Shown one piece after another: positions 1 through 5,566 of a stretch of DNA of 11,215 nucleotides. The translations under genes were made by a program, and so were the position numbers. How positions within the stretch are numbered: the stretch's first letter is position 1; each line of letters starts with the position of its first letter. Origin of the DNA: Rhizobiaceae bacterium (GTDB lineage Bacteria > Pseudomonadota > Alphaproteobacteria > Rhizobiales > Rhizobiaceae). The stretch covers positions 1 to 11,215 of the forward strand of contig SCRB01000712.1 in assembly GCA_004299545.1 (NCBI GenBank), read 5' to 3'. A model generated the notes under the pieces. The model had not been told where the DNA came from and made no database searches. It saw nothing but the letters and a program-made list of their open reading frames with translations.

Positions 1-785
1 ACTGCGTTTTCAATCGCGTCGCAGGTAACGATGTCGCGCGGCCGGATGTTCTTCTTCACCGCCTCGACCAGCACACGCCCCGATTCCGCCGCGCTGTCCA
101 GCTTCTCCTGATCCGGGTTGGCGATGGTCGAGGAATAAAGCAACGCCATGCCGAGCGCCTCGAACGACGAACTCATGGTATTGGCCGTATACATGCCGCC
201 GCAGGAACCGTTGCAGGGGCAGGCGTTCCGCTCGATGCCCTCGAAATCCTCTTCGCTCATCGCACCGGCCATGAACGCACCCACGGCCTCGAACGCGGAG
301 ACGATGGAAAGGTCCTGCCCCTTCCATCGGCCGGGCTTGATCGTACCGCCATAAACGTAGATAGCCGGCGCATTGGCGCGCAATATGCCGATCATGCCGC
401 CCGGCATGTTCTTGTCGCAACCGCCGATCGCCAGAACGCCGTCCATCCACTGGCCCTGCACGCAGGTCTCGATGCAGTCGGCGATCACCTCGCGCGAAAC
501 GAGCGAATATTTCATGCCTTCCGTGCCCATTGACATGCCGTCCGAGATGGTCGGCGTGCCGAATATCTGCGGGTTGGCGCCGGCGGCCTTGATGGCGGCG
601 ACGGCGGCATCCGCCAAGGGCTGCAGGCCGGCATTGCAGGGCGTGATGGTGGAATGACCGTTGGCGATGCCGATCATGGGCTTGTCGAAATCGGCCTTCT
701 CGTAGCCGAGGGCATAATACATGGCCCGGTTCGGAGACCGGGCGATCCCTTGAGTGATGTGTTTCGAACGTTCGTTGAAGGGCAT
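1..785 (-). CDS. ilvD: Dihydroxy-acid dehydratase, N-terminal part (cut by window edge)
   Basis: Encodes the first 261 residues of dihydroxy-acid dehydratase; the rest lies beyond the left edge. The enzyme dehydrates 2,3-dihydroxy-3-methylbutanoate and its isoleucine-pathway homologue to the 2-keto acids in branched-chain amino acid synthesis, in the cytoplasm. Family motifs are plain: [13 protein letters not shown] (Cys50), a [17 protein letters not shown] block (Asp82 region), [10 protein letters not shown] (Cys123, Asp124 and Lys125, the usual carbamylated lysine) and [12 protein letters not shown] (Cys195). Cys50, Cys123 and Cys195 match the Fe-S cluster ligands of the IlvD/Edd family. 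Cys189 and Cys191 sit just before the third ligand; I do not know whether Cys191 is common in this subfamily. The start at 785 is supported by GAGG eight bases upstream and a good N-terminal fit. It lies in the same direction as fdxA but 231 bp away, probably with its own promoter. Edd and sugar-acid dehydratases are alternatives, but the sequence is most like IlvD. Confidence 0.95.
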   Translation of the reverse strand, partial: MPFNERSKHITQGIARSPNRAMYYALGYEKADFDKPMIGIANGHSTITPCNAGLQPLADAAVAAIKAAGANPQIFGTPTISDGMSMGTEGMKYSLVSREVIADCIETCVQGQWMDGVLAIGGCDKNMPGGMIGILRANAPAIYVYGGTIKPGRWKGQDLSIVSAFEAVGAFMAGAMSEEDFEGIERNACPCNGSCGGMYTANTMSSSFEALGMALLYSSTIANPDQEKLDSAAESGRVLVEAVKKNIRPRDIVTCDAIENA

Positions 786-811
786 GGCAGAAACCTCAAT
801 GGCACCAGCAA

Positions 812-840
812 AAATTAGTTCGGGGATCGTGCGACAGCAA
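812..840 (-). promoter_or_regulatory. Candidate sigma-70-type promoter for ilvD
   Basis: On the minus strand TTGCTG (840-835) and TAATTT (817-812) are separated by exactly 17 bases. The -10 ends 26 bases before the ilvD start codon, giving a short leader that contains the GAGG ribosome site. The local AT-rich patch stands out from the GC-rich surroundings. This is a motif match only; no transcription data are available. Confidence 0.4.
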
Positions 841-898
841 ATGTTTCCCGCATCCGTTCCGTTGCTGCCCCGTGCACAGCGGACCGCAGCTATGCCGG

Positions 899-965
899 CA
901 AAGGCGGTAGCCGCTTTGTTGCTTGTTTTCTGAATCCCGGCGGGCTCGCCGGTACGGGCCGCCGG
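899..965 (-). other. Two GC-rich hairpins after fdxA (possible transcript end)
   Basis: Downstream of fdxA are two inverted repeats. One pairs CCGGCGG (937-943) with CCGCCGG (959-965), and a 6-bp CCGGCG/CGCCGG alternative is nested at 937-952. The other pairs 899-907 with 911-918 around a TAG loop with one bulged base. Neither is followed by a T run on the minus strand, so they are not classical intrinsic terminators. They lie between the fdxA stop and the proposed ilvD promoter, where a transcript end would be expected, but may simply reflect high GC content. Confidence 0.25.
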
Positions 966-1016
966 TCCCCTCTGGTGCTCGTCCTTTCCTGTTTGAGTAT
1001 CGGCGAACTCACCCGT

Positions 1017-1358
1017 TCACGGGTCTCCTTCTCCAGGCTCGGGGCTGAAGAAGCGCAGCTTGTCAGCGACGCCGTTGAGTGCGTCCGCCTCCGGGAGGGC
1101 TGGCTTCTTTTGCGTGATGTTCGGCCACTTCTCGGCATAGTCCTTGTTCAATCGCAGCCAGTCGGCGCCGACGGTCGGATCGGTATCCGGATAAATCGCT
1201 TCCGCCGGGCATTCCGGAACGCATACGCCACAGTCGATGCACTCATCGGGGTGAATGACGAGCATGTTCTCGCCCTCGTAGAAGCAATCGACCGGACAGA
1301 CTTCGACGCAGTCGGTGAACTTGCATTTGATGCAATTGTCGGTGACCACATATGTCAT
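1017..1358 (-). CDS. fdxA: Seven-iron ferredoxin (3Fe-4S/4Fe-4S), FdxA type
   Basis: A 113-residue cytoplasmic electron carrier of the Azotobacter ferredoxin I type. The N-terminal half carries nine cysteines in the classic order. By analogy with FdI, Cys9, Cys17 and Cys50 should hold the 3Fe-4S cluster; Cys21, Cys40, Cys43 and Cys46 the 4Fe-4S cluster; Cys12 and Cys25 match the extra cysteines of FdI. Motifs seen are [20 protein letters not shown] and [17 protein letters not shown]. The tail from about residue 58 is the usual extension of long seven-iron ferredoxins (motif [13 protein letters not shown]). The start at 1358 gives the canonical MTYVVTDNC beginning; the ribosome site is weak (GGGCACC at about -13). 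The gene has its own upstream region with an AT-rich dyad and promoter-like sequence. Its electron partner cannot be told from the sequence; placement near nitrate respiration genes and an Fe-S dehydratase is only suggestive. Confidence 0.95.
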   Translation of the reverse strand: MTYVVTDNCIKCKFTDCVEVCPVDCFYEGENMLVIHPDECIDCGVCVPECPAEAIYPDTDPTVGADWLRLNKDYAEKWPNITQKKPALPEADALNGVADKLRFFSPEPGEGDP

Positions 1359-1376
1359 AGCAGGTGCCCATGCGAT

Positions 1377-1402
1377 AAAAGATACATTCTATATATATCT
1401 TT
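1377..1402 (-). promoter_or_regulatory. AT-rich dyad element upstream of fdxA (copy 1 of shared 26-bp element)
   Basis: The arms are perfect: AAAGATA and TATCTTT (1396-1402 and 1378-1384 seen from either strand), with an 11-base centre. It is centred about 32 bases upstream of the fdxA start and straddles the proposed -10 hexamer, the usual place for a repressor or a strand-opening regulator. Read on the minus strand, 21 of 26 positions match the element at 2201-2226 upstream of the FmdE-like gene. The identity of any binding protein is unknown; it does not match the FNR consensus. Confidence 0.55.
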
Positions 1403-1418
1403 ATAGACGCGTCGTCAC
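1390..1418 (-). promoter_or_regulatory. fdxA: Candidate promoter of fdxA
   Basis: On the minus strand GTGACG (1418-1413) is followed after 17 bases by TATATA (1395-1390). The -10 lies 31 bases before the fdxA start codon. The -35 is a poor match, as expected for a regulated promoter, and the whole -10 lies within the AAAGATA dyad. Motif-based only. Confidence 0.35.
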
Positions 1419-1493
1419 TTTGAAATTGCCTTCGCGTGAGCCTGGACGTCTGTCAAAGAGTTCCGGCGTACCCGTCCGCAACGATGGCGCCGA

Positions 1494-1507
1494 AGACTGA
1501 TCAGTCT
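1494..1507. promoter_or_regulatory. Perfect 14-bp palindrome between fdxA and the Lin0512 gene
   Basis: The sequence AGACTGATCAGTCT is its own reverse complement over all 14 bases. It lies about 76 bases upstream of the fdxA -35 candidate and 93 bases past the stop of the Lin0512-family gene. A second short palindrome, CGGTACCG, follows directly (1508-1515). It could be an operator site for a dimeric regulator of fdxA; no regulator can be named, and no second copy was seen in the window. Confidence 0.3.
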
Positions 1508-1558
1508 CGGTACCGGTCTTGCGACAAAGTGCAGCGGCAATCTGATTTCATAAGAATT

Positions 1559-1578
1559 GAAGGCGCCGAAAGCGCTTC
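1559..1578 (-). terminator. Weak hairpin after the Lin0512-family gene
   Basis: On the minus strand GAAGCGC pairs with GCGCCTTC around a TTTCG loop, with one bulged C, 22 bases past the stop at 1601. The following bases (AATTCTTATG) are AT-rich but contain no real T run. A possible but weak transcription terminator. Confidence 0.3.
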
Positions 1579-1600
1579 GAAGGGCATCGCAATCGGCTGC

Positions 1601-1960
1601 TCAGCTGCGAGCAAGATGCTCTTCGAGATCAAAACGGACGGTTATGGCGGCAGTCGCGATCACTGTCAGATCGGTGAGTCCGCTGTTGGCAACATCCAGA
1701 CCGCCGTGGACGACGTTTACCGCGATCTGCCCGTGCGGCAAAGTCTCCTTGACGACGGTGGCATCGACCTTTTCCGGCCGTTGAACGCCGATGGTGACGT
1801 CGACATACATCCTGTTCGGATCGACTTCGAGCGTCCGAAGAAAAACGAGCGAACTGTGGTGGATGGCGTCAGTCACGGCGCGGACGGCCGCTTTTGTATA
1901 ATCGCCGCCATGCCAATCGTTGCCGGATCCCACTTCCAAAAGAATAGTCCTGGCTGTCAT
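1601..1960 (-). CDS. Lin0512-family conserved protein of unknown function
   Basis: A 119-residue protein I assign to the Lin0512 family from its N-terminal signature, EVGSGNDWHGGDYTKAAVRAV (residues 9-29), followed by DAIHHSSL. A second conserved-looking stretch is PHGQIAVNVVHGGLD (residues 75-89). No signal peptide or membrane segment is visible, so it is probably cytoplasmic. The family has no established function that I can state. The start at 1960 is chosen because AGGAG lies seven bases upstream and the signature begins directly after it; the frame stays open upstream to 2290, but that part has no recognisable protein character. It is transcribed away from the FmdE-like gene, with a 372-bp shared intergenic region, and in the same direction as fdxA. 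Family assignment is from memory of the motif, not a search. Confidence 0.8.
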   Translation of the reverse strand: MTARTILLEVGSGNDWHGGDYTKAAVRAVTDAIHHSSLVFLRTLEVDPNRMYVDVTIGVQRPEKVDATVVKETLPHGQIAVNVVHGGLDVANSGLTDLTVIATAAITVRFDLEEHLARS

Positions 1961-2181
1961 CTTAAACTCCTGTCGCCGGGTGTGGTGCCGCGAATGGAAG
2001 ATCGATTTGCGAGCGGGTCGCGGAACCTCCGTTCCATCATCCCGCCAGCGGCGGTTCGGTGCAAACGCGGGAAAAGGCTGCAATCGCCACTGGCAGGAGT
2101 CTGACGGCAACGCGCGCCGCGCTTGACCACGACCGTCTGCCCGCAGTCGGTGTCCTCCAGACACAATACAATTAGTCTCGC

Positions 2182-2211
2182 TTCGACAATAGGACGTCCA
2201 AAAGATATATT
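2182..2211 (+). promoter_or_regulatory. Candidate promoter of the FmdE-like gene
   Basis: TTCGAC (2182-2187) and TATATT (2206-2211) are 18 bases apart, with the -10 falling inside the inverted repeat at 2198-2228. This mirrors the arrangement in front of fdxA. It would give a leader of roughly 110 bases before the start at 2333. Motif-based and tentative. Confidence 0.3.
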
Positions 2212-2228
2212 GAGAATATTCCTTTTGG
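2198..2228. repeat. 31-bp near-perfect inverted repeat (contains copy 2 of shared element)
   Basis: Outer arms CCAAAAG (2198-2204) and CTTTTGG (2222-2228) and inner arms ATATT (2207-2211) and AATAT (2215-2219) are exact reverse complements around a GAG centre; only two positions per side (2205-2206 against 2220-2221) fail to pair. Bases 2201-2226 match the fdxA upstream element at 21 of 26 positions. It sits in an AT-rich island between two divergent genes, so it could be an operator acting on both. As RNA it could also fold, but the lack of a gene upstream on either strand argues against a terminator. Confidence 0.6.
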
Positions 2229-2332
2229 CGTTCGATGCTGATATGGGTTGCATGATGTCCACGTCGATCGAACTCCGCTGGCAGCGGCAAGGCATCGCGT
2301 CATCACACAGGTTTCTACTCGGAGACACGCAA

Positions 2333-3016
2333 ATGGGTCGTTTCCCAGCTTTTTTCGATAAGGTTCCCACAATCTCCCTGCACGAGCCATTGGCCGCATT
2401 CCTCGGCGTGTCGGACGACGGAACCATGACCTACTGTTACGCCGACGCCGTGAAGCTCGCCGGCCATTCCTGCCCGACAGTGGCCGGCGCTTACCTCATG
2501 ATACGAAAGGGCCTCGCCTTTCTCTACGCCGATCAGCTTCCCGAACGCGGCGGCATCGAGGTTCACATGCGCGACAATCGCGAACAGGGAACGACAGGTG
2601 TCGTTGCCGCCATAGCGACGCTGCTCACTGGCGCGGCCCCCGAGACGGGGTTCGGCGGCATTGGAGCAACCCATCGGTTCGCGCGGCGCGATCTCCTGCA
2701 ATTCGCCGCCCCGATCGATGGCATGCTGGCACTGCGGCGCCATGATACCGGACGCGGCGTCGTCCTTGACATGGATAGCGCCGCCGTTCCGCCGGCTCGC
2801 GATATGATGACGCTTCTGCCGAAGGCCGTGACAGGACAGGCAAATGAGAGCGAGCAAGCTCGCTTCGGAGCACTCTGGCAGGAGCGGGTCGAACGCATGC
2901 TGGTCGAGCATGCCGATGATCCCGCGCTCGTTCATGTTCAGGAATGGGATACGGCGCATCAACAAAGCATGGTGCCGTCGCCTTCTGCTGTCCGCGATCA
3001 GCTCTCCAGTCGCTGA
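2333..3016 (+). CDS. FmdE-like protein (GHSCP motif), function unknown
   Basis: A 227-residue, probably cytoplasmic protein. Residues 18-125 resemble the FmdE domain: His18 in SLHEPL, Cys35, and above all KLAGHSCPTVAGAYL with His45 and Cys47, corresponding to the GHxCP motif that starts the FmdE fold. His78 and His114 are further possible metal ligands. The C-terminal 90 residues are polar and I recognise no domain. FmdE was named from the archaeal molybdenum formylmethanofuran dehydrogenase operon; its biochemical role is not firmly known. The start at 2333 has GGAGA seven bases upstream; an in-frame ATG at 2243 would add 30 residues but lacks a ribosome site. The gene is convergent with the nar operon (123 bp between stops) and divergent from the Lin0512 gene. 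A role in molybdenum-cofactor handling for NarG is an inference from location. Confidence 0.75.
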   Translation: MGRFPAFFDKVPTISLHEPLAAFLGVSDDGTMTYCYADAVKLAGHSCPTVAGAYLMIRKGLAFLYADQLPERGGIEVHMRDNREQGTTGVVAAIATLLTGAAPETGFGGIGATHRFARRDLLQFAAPIDGMLALRRHDTGRGVVLDMDSAAVPPARDMMTLLPKAVTGQANESEQARFGALWQERVERMLVEHADDPALVHVQEWDTAHQQSMVPSPSAVRDQLSSR

Positions 3017-3139
3017 CGCCGCCTGGGCACGGCTGGCAGGATTCCGGAAGCGGCCGTCCTTCCTTCTCCCGGTCTATGGTAAATCCGGGCGATCTTGCCA
3101 TCGAGCCGCGCGGAGAGGCCGATGAAGGCCTTAAAGCGC
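3017..3139. other. Convergent intergenic region with weak hairpins
   Basis: The space between the converging FmdE-like gene and the end of the nar operon. On the plus strand GGAAG (3046-3050) pairs with CTTCC (3059-3063), followed by TTCTCCC, about 30 bases past the FmdE-like stop. On the minus strand AGGCC/GGCCT lies about 10 bases past the last nar-operon stop. Neither has a convincing T run. Both are plausible transcript ends and no strong terminator is seen. Confidence 0.3.
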
Positions 3140-3412
3140 CTATTCGGGGGTCACCACCCAGCGAAGGATCGTCTGCACCGCGACAAGACCGGGGTCCTCG
3201 GCTTTCCGGATGCGGGTCAACAACTGGAACCAGAGATCGTCGTCGGCGCTCTCGACGAATTCGCGGACGGCGCCGGCGGCAAAATCGGCCGGGGCCATCG
3301 ACAACTCCTCCGCCCGTTCGGCAAGACGCCGCCTTGCAACAGGGCCAAGGGATGCCATCACTTCAGCCGCCACGTCAGGCCGATCAAGGCGTGCAATGAG
3401 ATCGCCGAGCAT
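3140..3412 (-). CDS. Small conserved-looking protein at the end of the nar operon, unknown
   Basis: A 90-residue protein I do not recognise. It is rich in Ala, Arg, Glu and Leu and reads as mostly helical: DLIARLDRPDVAAEVMASL (4-22), ARRRLAERAEEL (26-37), APADFAAGAVREFVE (40-54), then a tryptophan-containing end with DDDLWFQLLTRIRKAEDPGL (57-76) and TILRWVVTPE (81-90). No signal peptide, membrane segment or metal motif is visible. Its start codon shares the A of the preceding mini-ORF stop (TGATG), so translation is probably coupled to what lies upstream; its own ribosome site is poor (GGAAAAG). As the last gene of narKGHJI-ppiC it may help assembly or regulation of the nitrate reductase, but this rests on position alone. 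Protein-like composition and operon fit make it likely to be real. Confidence 0.7.
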   Translation of the reverse strand: MLGDLIARLDRPDVAAEVMASLGPVARRRLAERAEELSMAPADFAAGAVREFVESADDDLWFQLLTRIRKAEDPGLVAVQTILRWVVTPE

Positions 3413-3468
3413 CAGTTCTTTTCCATTTCTTTCAGAAAACGCTGCGCCGCCCAGACCGGGTCGGCCAT
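3412..3468 (-). CDS. 18-codon mini-ORF between ppiC-like gene and the last operon gene
   Basis: One base after the isomerase stop codon (TAAGATG) an ATG opens an 18-residue frame, MADPVWAAQRFLKEMEKN, whose TGA overlaps the next start as TGATG. This fills the 57-base gap exactly. The upstream ribosome site is weak. It may be a translated coupling peptide, a genuine microprotein, or the remains of an N-terminus now out of frame with the 90-residue protein. The residue pattern (amphipathic AAQRFLKEMEKN) looks protein-like rather than random. Low certainty without conservation data. Confidence 0.35.
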   Translation of the reverse strand: MADPVWAAQRFLKEMEKN

Positions 3469-3469
3469 C

Positions 3470-4189
3470 TTATTGCACCAGCGGCGTGACCGCGGCATCG
3501 AGGTCGACGCCGACGAGTTCGGCACGCGCCGCCAGCACGCTCACATACTGTCGCATCGCCTTTTCCTCGACGGTCGCGCTCAGCCGCGCCGCGATCTGTT
3601 CCCGTACGGCGTCGAACGGCAGTTTTTCACCCGCTATTCGCCGATCGACGGAAACGACATGGAAGCCAAAACGCGTCTTCACGACATCGCGCAGCATTCC
3701 CTTGGGCCCTGGCCGGAACAACGCCTGCTCGAATTCCGGCACCATGTCGCCGCGGCCGATCTGGCCGAGATTGCCACCTTGCTGGCCGGACGGGCAATTT
3801 GACAATTCCTGCGCCAGTGCCTCGAAGCGGTCCGGCTCGCGCAGCAACGTGTTCAGAGTCTGCTCGGCGCGCGCGCGAATTTCCGGCACCGGGACCGCGG
3901 GCGTCACCTGGAAAAGGATATGGCGAGCGTGAACGAGGTCGCCACTGATGAACTCGCGAGGATGGCCATCATAATAGCGCCGGCATTCCGCCTCTTCCGG
4001 TGTCGGCGTCACCACCTCGCGCGCGAGCAACGCCTCTATCGCCTCGCCGGCTGCGTCCGCGTCGGTTGCTTTGCCATCCAGAAAGCCGGCCTCCACGGCA
4101 CGCTGCCGCAGAAGCTCGCGCGCGGCGGCAAGTTCCGCCGGTTCGTCGGGGCCGACGGCAATTTCGACACCGTTGATCGTGACAGTCAT
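3470..4189 (-). CDS. Parvulin-type (PpiC) peptidyl-prolyl cis-trans isomerase of the nar operon
   Basis: A 239-residue protein with a helical N-terminal part (about 1-84) and a parvulin domain (about 85-185). Domain marks are VHARHILF (86-93), FEALAQELSNCPSG (122-135), QQGGNLGQIGRGDMVPEFEQALF (136-158) and the closing TRFGFHVVSVDRR (172-184). A helical tail follows, as in NifM/SurA-like proteins. It begins MTVTINGVEIAV with no signal peptide, so unlike PrsA or SurA it should act in the cytoplasm. The start at 4189 overlaps the narI stop as ATGA, with AAGGAG 11 bases upstream, so it is translated as part of the operon. A PpiC-type gene also follows narI in Pseudomonas aeruginosa (PA3871), supporting a conserved role, most likely in folding or maturation of the NarGHI enzyme; the client protein has not been shown here. 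Confidence 0.9.
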   Translation of the reverse strand: MTVTINGVEIAVGPDEPAELAAARELLRQRAVEAGFLDGKATDADAAGEAIEALLAREVVTPTPEEAECRRYYDGHPREFISGDLVHARHILFQVTPAVPVPEIRARAEQTLNTLLREPDRFEALAQELSNCPSGQQGGNLGQIGRGDMVPEFEQALFRPGPKGMLRDVVKTRFGFHVVSVDRRIAGEKLPFDAVREQIAARLSATVEEKAMRQYVSVLAARAELVGVDLDAAVTPLVQ

Positions 4190-4905
4190 GAGCGGACCGG
4201 CTCCTTGGCCCGCGTCTTCGGCGTGCGCACGATCTGGTAAGGCCGGAACAGATAGGCAAGCGATCCGACACCGCTCCAGATATGGATCATGCGGGTGAAG
4301 GGCGAGACCAGGAAGATCGTGAAGCCCAGCAAGATGTGCAGCTTATAGACAAGTGGTACATGCAGCATCAGCGCCGCGGCGCCCCCGTCGAGCGTCACCA
4401 CGCCTTTCACATAGCTTGTCAGCGTCTCGAACAGCGCTCCGTCCATATGGAAAGCAGAGAACGGGACGGTTAGGAGACCGAGCAGAAGCTGCACCCACAG
4501 CATCAAGGTGATGGCGATGTCCCATTTGCGGCTGTTCAGCCGGATGCGAGGATCGGCCAGCCGACGATGGATGAGGATCGTCAGGCCGACGATAGCACTG
4601 AAGCCGGCGATACCGCCGACCACCATGGCGAGCAATTGGTGCGCAACCGGCGTCAGCGCCCAGTCCACCGCCCAGTGTGGCGCGAGGAAGCCGGCGAAAT
4701 GGCCGAGGATCACGATGATGACGCCGTAGTGGAAGAAATTGGAGCCGAGGCGCAACTCCCGCTTGCGCAGCATCTGCGAGGAATCGCTCTTCCAGGTATA
4801 GGGCTCGCGATCGAAGCGGATCAGGCTGCCGATCAGGAGCACCACGAGACAGATATAGGGATAGACCCCGAAAAGCAGCGTGTTGACGTAGGAATTGGTG
4901 AGCAT
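4186..4905 (-). CDS. narI: Respiratory nitrate reductase gamma subunit (di-haem cytochrome b)
   Basis: The membrane subunit of NarGHI, oxidising quinol on the periplasmic side and passing electrons through two b haems to NarH. It is 239 residues from the chosen start (E. coli NarI is 225) with five hydrophobic segments. The four haem histidines seen in E. coli (56, 66, 187, 205) have counterparts at 59, 69, 190 and 208, in NFFHYGVIIVILGHFAG, YKLHILLGF and RMIHIWS. The family stretches YTWKSDSSQML and VPFSAFHMDG are also present. The start at 4905 is preferred because GGAG lies six bases upstream; a GTG at 4917, directly after the narJ stop, would add four residues and has no site of its own. 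The stop overlaps the ppiC-like start. Confidence 0.96.
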   Translation of the reverse strand: MLTNSYVNTLLFGVYPYICLVVLLIGSLIRFDREPYTWKSDSSQMLRKRELRLGSNFFHYGVIIVILGHFAGFLAPHWAVDWALTPVAHQLLAMVVGGIAGFSAIVGLTILIHRRLADPRIRLNSRKWDIAITLMLWVQLLLGLLTVPFSAFHMDGALFETLTSYVKGVVTLDGGAAALMLHVPLVYKLHILLGFTIFLVSPFTRMIHIWSGVGSLAYLFRPYQIVRTPKTRAKEPVRS

Positions 4906-4917
4906 CGGTAACTCCAC

Positions 4918-5556
4918 TCAGGACGGACGCGCGCGGGTGGCGGGCGTCGAGACCTCGGGCGCGCCGGCGAACGCCGGTTGCTCGACCCAGTCATGATCGA
5001 GTTCGTGGGCCGGCGGCTTGACCGGCTTGATGCCTGTGGCATCGACCGGTTCTTCCCCGGCAATGACGATCAGCGCCTGAAGGACGGCGGCATAGCGGCT
5101 TTGCCGGGCGATCAGCGAGCGGGCGATGGAGGTCAGGATATGGGCGCAGTCGGCGAGCATGTCGCGTGCTTCCGCGACGTCGCTCTGGCTGAGATATTCC
5201 AGCACGACCGGGAGATAGTCGGGCAGTTCCCGCGTCACGAGTTCGAAGCCGGCATTGTCATAGAGCCGTTTCAGATCGACCATGGCGGCGCCGCGATCGC
5301 GGCCTTCGCCATGCAGGTGCTCGAACAGGTTGAGCGACAGCGCCCGCCCCCTGTCGAACAAATCGACATAGCGTTCCTCCGCCGCCAGCAGGTCGCCCTC
5401 GCCGAGCTCGGCGATCAGCTCGGCAAGTTTCTGCTTCTCTTTCGCCCCCACCAGCGGCGAACTGGCTATGACCACGGAAATCTCGGGGAGCGCCTGCCGC
5501 ATCTCCTCGCTCGGATAGGTAAGCAGTGCTGCGAAAGCCTTGAACAGCGGGATCAT
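4918..5556 (-). CDS. narJ: Nitrate reductase delta subunit, molybdenum cofactor assembly chaperone
   Basis: A 212-residue cytoplasmic chaperone that binds apo-NarG and is needed for insertion of the molybdenum cofactor and membrane attachment; it is not part of the final enzyme. Family motifs are ERYVDLFDRGRALSLNLFEH (61-80) followed by LHGEGRDRGAAMVDL (81-95), and LPDYLPVVLEYL (111-122), which is the conserved core of the NarJ/TorD-like all-helical fold. It is somewhat shorter than E. coli NarJ (236) and ends in a Pro/Ala-rich tail. The start at 5556 lies 10 bases after the narH stop, with a GAGGA ribosome site overlapping the end of narH. Confidence 0.95.
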   Translation of the reverse strand: MIPLFKAFAALLTYPSEEMRQALPEISVVIASSPLVGAKEKQKLAELIAELGEGDLLAAEERYVDLFDRGRALSLNLFEHLHGEGRDRGAAMVDLKRLYDNAGFELVTRELPDYLPVVLEYLSQSDVAEARDMLADCAHILTSIARSLIARQSRYAAVLQALIVIAGEEPVDATGIKPVKPPAHELDHDWVEQPAFAGAPEVSTPATRARPS

Positions 5557-5566
5557 CGCGCGGTCC

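Larger units (their letters stand above)
1961..2332. other. Divergent intergenic region (Lin0512 gene / FmdE-like gene)
   Basis: This 372-bp stretch has no convincing gene. Its right half contains the AT-rich 31-bp inverted repeat at 2198-2228 and the ribosome site of the FmdE-like gene (GGAGA, 2321-2325). Its left half would be the leader of the Lin0512-family gene; it contains two small hairpins, GGAAC/GTTCC (2022-2026 with 2031-2035) and CCGCC/GGCGG (2042-2046 with 2050-2054), and the AGGAG site near 1966. I recognise no riboswitch class. Open frames crossing it on both strands lack protein-like composition or ribosome sites. Confidence 0.6.

Noticed and set aside
1519..1540. TTGC and GCAA half-sites 14 bases apart, reminiscent of a CRP/FNR-type site
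   Set aside because: The spacing and half-sites do not match TTGAT-N4-ATCAA or TGTGA-N6-TCACA, and it lies about 160 bases from the nearest downstream start.
1436..2104. 222-codon open frame on the plus strand opposite the Lin0512-family gene
   Set aside because: It mirrors the real minus-strand gene, has no plausible ribosome site, and shows no family motif.
2055..2120. GGTGCAAA and GCCACTGG, which resemble pieces of a cobalamin riboswitch
   Set aside because: The order and spacing do not match the riboswitch core, the CCCGCAACTG-type and GGGAAGG elements are missing or misplaced, and there is no B12-related gene downstream.
2123..2332. Upstream extension of the FmdE-like reading frame
   Set aside because: The in-frame ATGs at 2123 and 2243 lack ribosome sites and the first lies upstream of the putative promoter; GGAGA before 2333 and the start of family-like sequence favour 2333.
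1957..2427. Open frame on the minus strand across the divergent intergenic region
   Set aside because: It crosses the AT-rich inverted repeat and overlaps the start of the FmdE-like gene; its composition is not protein-like and it lacks a ribosome site.
4906..4917. GTG start for narI directly after the narJ stop
   Set aside because: It has no ribosome site of its own and the GGAG used for the ATG at 4905 would lie inside the coding sequence; E. coli NarI aligns better from the later start.
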